From: a virus
Reading direction: 5' to 3' (one strand)
Virus record (IMG/VR): IMGVR_UViG_3300021371_000023
Span: 1 to 52,743 of that record
Length of the DNA stretch: 52,743 nt
Made by a program: the position numbers and the translations under genes. The notes beneath the pieces are model-generated. The model saw only the letters and a list, made by a program, of their open reading frames with translations. It was not told where the DNA came from and searched no databases. Below, in pieces: positions 49,945 to 52,743 of this stretch (within the stretch, counting starts at the first letter, position 1; the number at the start of each line of letters is the position of its first letter).

Positions 49945-50857
49945 GTCTTAATTTGTTTTTGAGTAAAACAATACTTGCTTGACCATGCCTGTTTTTGAGG
50001 CAATGCAAGGCTACTAAATCAGCAGTAGGCAAGTTGTTTCTACCATAGTTTATTAATCCTAGTAGTTGCGGTTGGTGTAGTACCATGACCACATCTGCTG
50101 CATGGTAGAGCTGCTTGCTACCATGTATATCTGTCTTCATTGGGTAATGAAGAGCAGGAGAATCTGGATTACGTCTGTGCTCGCCTTCAATCTTATCATT
50201 GAGCTGAGAAAGCAAGATGACCATAATGCCATATTCTTTTCGCATCTGAATAAACATCTTGCCTAACTCAGCTAGGCTTTGGATTTCATTCTCTCCACTC
50301 ATAGGACTTACAAGCAGAGTATGGTCTAAACAGACCACTACTCTACTACCCTTATTGGCTTCTAAGAACTGCATAATCGCCTCAAAGATTTGCATGCGGT
50401 TACCTGGCCTTTCTACAAAGTAGATATTAGGCTCATCAATTTGTCTCAACTTGTCTCGAACAACGTTTTGTTCAATGTCTGTAAGAGATTCATCTGCTTG
50501 CAACATCTTATCTAATCCAACTTTACTCAAAGCAGAAACCCTACGTAGTATTTCCATCTCTGCACTCATCTCAAAAGTGAAGTGCAGGACTTTTACGGGG
50601 TCGCTGGGATTGATAGCAGGAGAAGTAAAGTCTCGGATAAGGTTGTTAAGAAACATACTCTTACCATGTCCTGACGCTCCCGCTATTACGTAGAGCATGC
50701 CAAACTGAAATCCTCCAAGGAGAGATTTGTTTACTTTCTTCCACCTTGTCTTAAGAACAGGAACAGTACCAGTCAAGTACGACTTGATACTATTCTCCGC
50801 CTTTTCCAAGGCCGATCCCATGCTAGTAATTTCTAGCAGACTCTGATCGCTTCTCAT
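49877..50857 (-). CDS. DnaB-like replicative helicase
   Basis: A 326-residue helicase of the RecA-like DnaB C-terminal type. Walker A is AGASGHGKS (59-67), the HFTFEMSAEMEILRR segment follows, Walker B is RVVVCLDHTL, and VILLSQLNDK is a DnaB motif-3-type strand. The N-terminal DnaB domain is short, so it is a reduced form. It unwinds the fork and works with the primase downstream on the strand. Neighbours: a small coupled protein (50854) and the overlapping 120-residue gene. Confidence 0.85.
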   Translation of the reverse strand: MRSDQSLLEITSMGSALEKAENSIKSYLTGTVPVLKTRWKKVNKSLLGGFQFGMLYVIAGASGHGKSMFLNNLIRDFTSPAINPSDPVKVLHFTFEMSAEMEILRRVSALSKVGLDKMLQADESLTDIEQNVVRDKLRQIDEPNIYFVERPGNRMQIFEAIMQFLEANKGSRVVVCLDHTLLVSPMSGENEIQSLAELGKMFIQMRKEYGIMVILLSQLNDKIEGEHRRNPDSPALHYPMKTDIHGSKQLYHAADVVMVLHQPQLLGLINYGRNNLPTADLVALHCLKNRHGQASIVLLKNKLRHGTFEDWDNGVSNRNSSQPQYG

Positions 50858-51411
50858 ATGATACGCTCATGAGGTAATGACTCAGACGTATCGTCTTTCA
50901 TCATTTCCCATATATCGACAAAGGCTTCTGATTCTAACCACTTGTCAATGCGTTGATTGATGAGCTTCTTGTTCACCGCATACTCTAGAGCACTCATAAC
51001 CTCATTGTGATTATGAACTGTACCGATGTTTTGGTGATACCACCGAATCATCTCCTCTTTGTTGACACCTTTGGCAGGAATGCTTTTGCCTGAGATGTTC
51101 AAGTATGCAGGATACTTCTTCCAAAACTCCTCTCCATCTTGCTTAGTAGCAGTATAGAACTCCTTAACGAACTTGTCTGTCACTTCATAGTAGTCTGCAA
51201 AGGTGTTGTCACCTGAGGGATTAGTATTGACTATAAGTCCTATCAATTCAAGTTGGTCTAAATACTCTCTGGGGAAAGAGAATCCTTCTTGAGCGATTTT
51301 GTATAGCAAGTCATGTCTTCGCTCATAAATAATTTGACAGAAGAATAGCTGAGTAGGGTTGATGCCTAAACTCACTAGTACGTCTACATATTTATCAAGA
51401 GCGAATACCAT
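50854..51411 (-). CDS. Replication-module protein of unknown function
   Basis: A 185-residue protein that overlaps the DnaB-like gene by ATGA. It has a helical N-terminal half with a winged-helix look (LLYKIAQEGFSFPREYLDQL, then strand pair near IVNTNPSGDNTFADYYEVT) and a helical end. No enzyme motif is visible. Helicase loader or replisome organiser would fit the position just before the helicase, but this is only a positional inference. Confidence 0.5.
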   Translation of the reverse strand: MVFALDKYVDVLVSLGINPTQLFFCQIIYERRHDLLYKIAQEGFSFPREYLDQLELIGLIVNTNPSGDNTFADYYEVTDKFVKEFYTATKQDGEEFWKKYPAYLNISGKSIPAKGVNKEEMIRWYHQNIGTVHNHNEVMSALEYAVNKKLINQRIDKWLESEAFVDIWEMMKDDTSESLPHERII

Positions 51412-51565
51412 TACTTACCTGTTCTATTTTCATATTAACTAAGACTTCCTGGACTACGCTTTTTACCTCTTTCAACGTAGCTACTGTTTTAAATTCTTCC
51501 CGGAGTTTCAATTGAAATCTCCACGTAGAATCATCTACCTCACACGTATCATTCGTGATTAACAT
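51395..51565 (-). CDS. Small protein between helicase genes
   Basis: ATG at 51565 is chosen. The longest frame begins at 51673 but its first 36 codons overlap the SF2 helicase gene; starting at 51565 gives a 17-base overlap like the other genes. The 56-residue product begins MLITNDTCEVDDSTWRFQLK and continues as charged helices. It is not recognised. It could be a small regulator of the helicases. Confidence 0.45.
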   Translation of the reverse strand: MLITNDTCEVDDSTWRFQLKLREEFKTVATLKEVKSVVQEVLVNMKIEQVSNGIRS

Positions 51566-52743
51566 GAGGATTTCGGAATAAAGAGTTTCCGATGAGACGT
51601 GATATCTCTTGCAAGGAGTTGACGTACTGTACTCCAGTACTCTTGGCTTGCCTCTTTCTGAGCCATGTTTCATCTTGTGTATCTTTTAGATAAAGGTTTA
51701 TTACAACGCCGAGCTTTCCTTCTTTCCAACGGATTGCACGGCCTGTACGTTGAAGATCCTGTCTTGGAGTTCCAGAACCTGAGCAAATTATCGCTAATTC
51801 AATTCCATCCACATCAAAACCCTCATCCAAAGCTCTTGCAGTATGGATGATGTGAGTATCTGTTTTAGGGTCAGAGAAATCTTCAAGGATTTGCTTACGC
51901 TTAGCCTTGTTGATTTTGCTGTGGAATGCCTTGCTCCAAGGCTGTGTTTTTTTATCTAATTCTGAGGCAAATTTTACACTCTGACTGAAGGTTATCATAG
52001 GAACATCATACATATCTATAATTTCTTTAGCAGCTTCTTGCTTGCTTACAGAGTTATAGATGAATGTCATTCTAGCTTGCATAGCCTTTCTCCAAGCTCG
52101 AGCTTTATTCAGCACCTCTTGCTCTGTCCACCCGTTAAGTTGCTGGGTGTACGCTTGCAAGTATTGGCGATTGTTGCCACAACTCATAGCGATGTTGTAG
52201 CGGTTATTGAATAGAGCAAAGTGCTTGTAGTATGAATCGACAATTTCTTTGTATGTATTGCTCTCTTCGGCATTCATCCGTACACCGAGGTTCAGTATTA
52301 AAAACTTTGATACGTAACCGTTATCGACAGCTTCTTTTAGAGTTACTCGGTCTATGACAGGTGCGTACTCATCAATGAGATAAAAACGCGGGTCTTCAGT
52401 GTCTAGAGTAGCAGTCAATCCAAGGATGTAACTGTAGTCTACAATTTCGAAGATGGTGCCAAAAATCTTCGAAGTATAGTTGTGAATTTCATCAAGTACA
52501 AGTAAATCACACTTATGACTTGTCTTCACAGCGGTGTTAATCACCATTACCTGAGTGTTGGTAATTCCTAGTTTACGACACCCAGCTTCCCATTGACCTT
52601 TAAGGTTAGTAGTAGGCACAATAACTAAGGCTGTACCTTCTGGTTTATTTTCCTGGAGGTTTTTTAGGATAAGGAGAGATACATAAGTCTTTCCGAAACC
52701 TGTCACAGCTTCTAGTGTTCCACGTCTACCTGATTCAGTCCAC
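51549..52743 (-). CDS. SF2 DEAD/DEAH-type helicase (5' end outside window)
   Basis: The frame is open to the window end; translating from the edge gives GRRGTLEAVTGFGKTYVSLL, so the Walker A motif (TGFGKT) is present but the true start is not. Other helicase motifs are LLVLDEIHNY (DEIH box), ILGLTATL (motif III), and QRTGRAIRWKEGK (motif VI). It is an SF2 helicase, likely used in replication initiation or recombination/repair. The GTG at 52706 is an internal codon of this frame and was rejected as a start. Confidence 0.85.
   Translation of the reverse strand, partial: WTESGRRGTLEAVTGFGKTYVSLLILKNLQENKPEGTALVIVPTTNLKGQWEAGCRKLGITNTQVMVINTAVKTSHKCDLLVLDEIHNYTSKIFGTIFEIVDYSYILGLTATLDTEDPRFYLIDEYAPVIDRVTLKEAVDNGYVSKFLILNLGVRMNAEESNTYKEIVDSYYKHFALFNNRYNIAMSCGNNRQYLQAYTQQLNGWTEQEVLNKARAWRKAMQARMTFIYNSVSKQEAAKEIIDMYDVPMITFSQSVKFASELDKKTQPWSKAFHSKINKAKRKQILEDFSDPKTDTHIIHTARALDEGFDVDGIELAIICSGSGTPRQDLQRTGRAIRWKEGKLGVVINLYLKDTQDETWLRKRQAKSTGVQYVNSLQEISRLIGNSLFRNPHVNHE

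Noticed and set aside
51566-51673. Extended start of the small gene at 51395
   Set aside because: The first 36 codons lie within the helicase coding frame; a later ATG gives a normal short overlap.
1-52743. Integrase, transposase, CRISPR array, restriction system
   Set aside because: No repeat-spacer arrays, DDE or integrase motifs, or insertion-sequence ends were seen; the phage looks lytic in this part, though absence in a partial genome is not proof.

Overview
The window reads as part of a tailed-phage genome, most likely a short-tailed (podovirus-type) phage of the crAss-like group or a close marine or freshwater relative, infecting a member of Bacteroidota. The reasons are a head-tail ring / stabilisation gene block whose proteins look like crAss-like families, a giant multidomain virion-type protein encoded next to the structural genes, a two-strand layout with late genes on plus and replication genes on minus, and no obvious Shine-Dalgarno preference. 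The host assignment is inference. Genes are packed with TAATG and ATGA overlaps, and no gene-free stretch exceeds about 60 bases apart from RNA genes and a terminator. Portal, terminase, major capsid and DNA polymerase genes are not in the window, so it is only part of the genome; the first and last genes are cut by the window edges.

Plus strand, 1-8.8 kb: tail fibre / receptor-binding genes. Two share an N-terminal attachment segment, two share a C-terminal tip domain, one carries a LamG-like lectin fold and one a dockerin-like calcium loop. 8.8-9.9 kb: a DUF5675 protein, a hidden 51-residue ORF and a holin. 9.9-15.9 kb: head-tail connector proteins ending in a 1384-residue stabilisation/muzzle-like protein. 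15.9-17.0 kb: five tiny genes, three of them extremely basic. 17.0-41.0 kb: four very large genes that probably make the ejected cargo: a 1017-residue protein with a compact protein-kinase-like domain, a 1220-residue protein with a GH19-type peptidoglycan hydrolase, a 539-residue protein, and a 4560-residue giant that probably continues, across a one-base frame break near 38,920, into the next 686-residue ORF (about 5.2 thousand residues in all). The giant has three acidic linkers, two copies of a GLFSAS motif, a DxDxD motif in a context resembling the RNA polymerase beta-prime double-psi barrel, and an HELVH zinc protease motif. Two tiny genes follow.

The two strands converge at a strong palindromic terminator (41,428-41,459) abutting a tRNA with anticodon CAU (probably tRNA-Ile2). 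Minus strand, read leftward from 52.7 kb: SF2 helicase, DnaB-like helicase, Sak4-like RecA-family ATPase, probable SSB, DnaG-like primase, RusA-like resolvase, NinB-like protein, an amidoligase followed by a class II glutamine amidotransferase fused to a gamma-glutamylcyclotransferase, a PD-(D/E)XK exonuclease, uracil-DNA glycosylase, tRNA-Leu(UAA) and two small lipoproteins. The replication and recombination proteins form a coherent replisome/repair set; the amidoligase pair is an embedded peptide- or metabolite-modification cassette of unknown substrate.

The strongest leads are the giant protein (possible divergent injected RNA polymerase plus self-processing protease), the kinase-like domain in a virion protein, and the amidoligase / amidotransferase-cyclotransferase cassette. 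All functional calls come from reading motifs by eye; no search or structure prediction was run.
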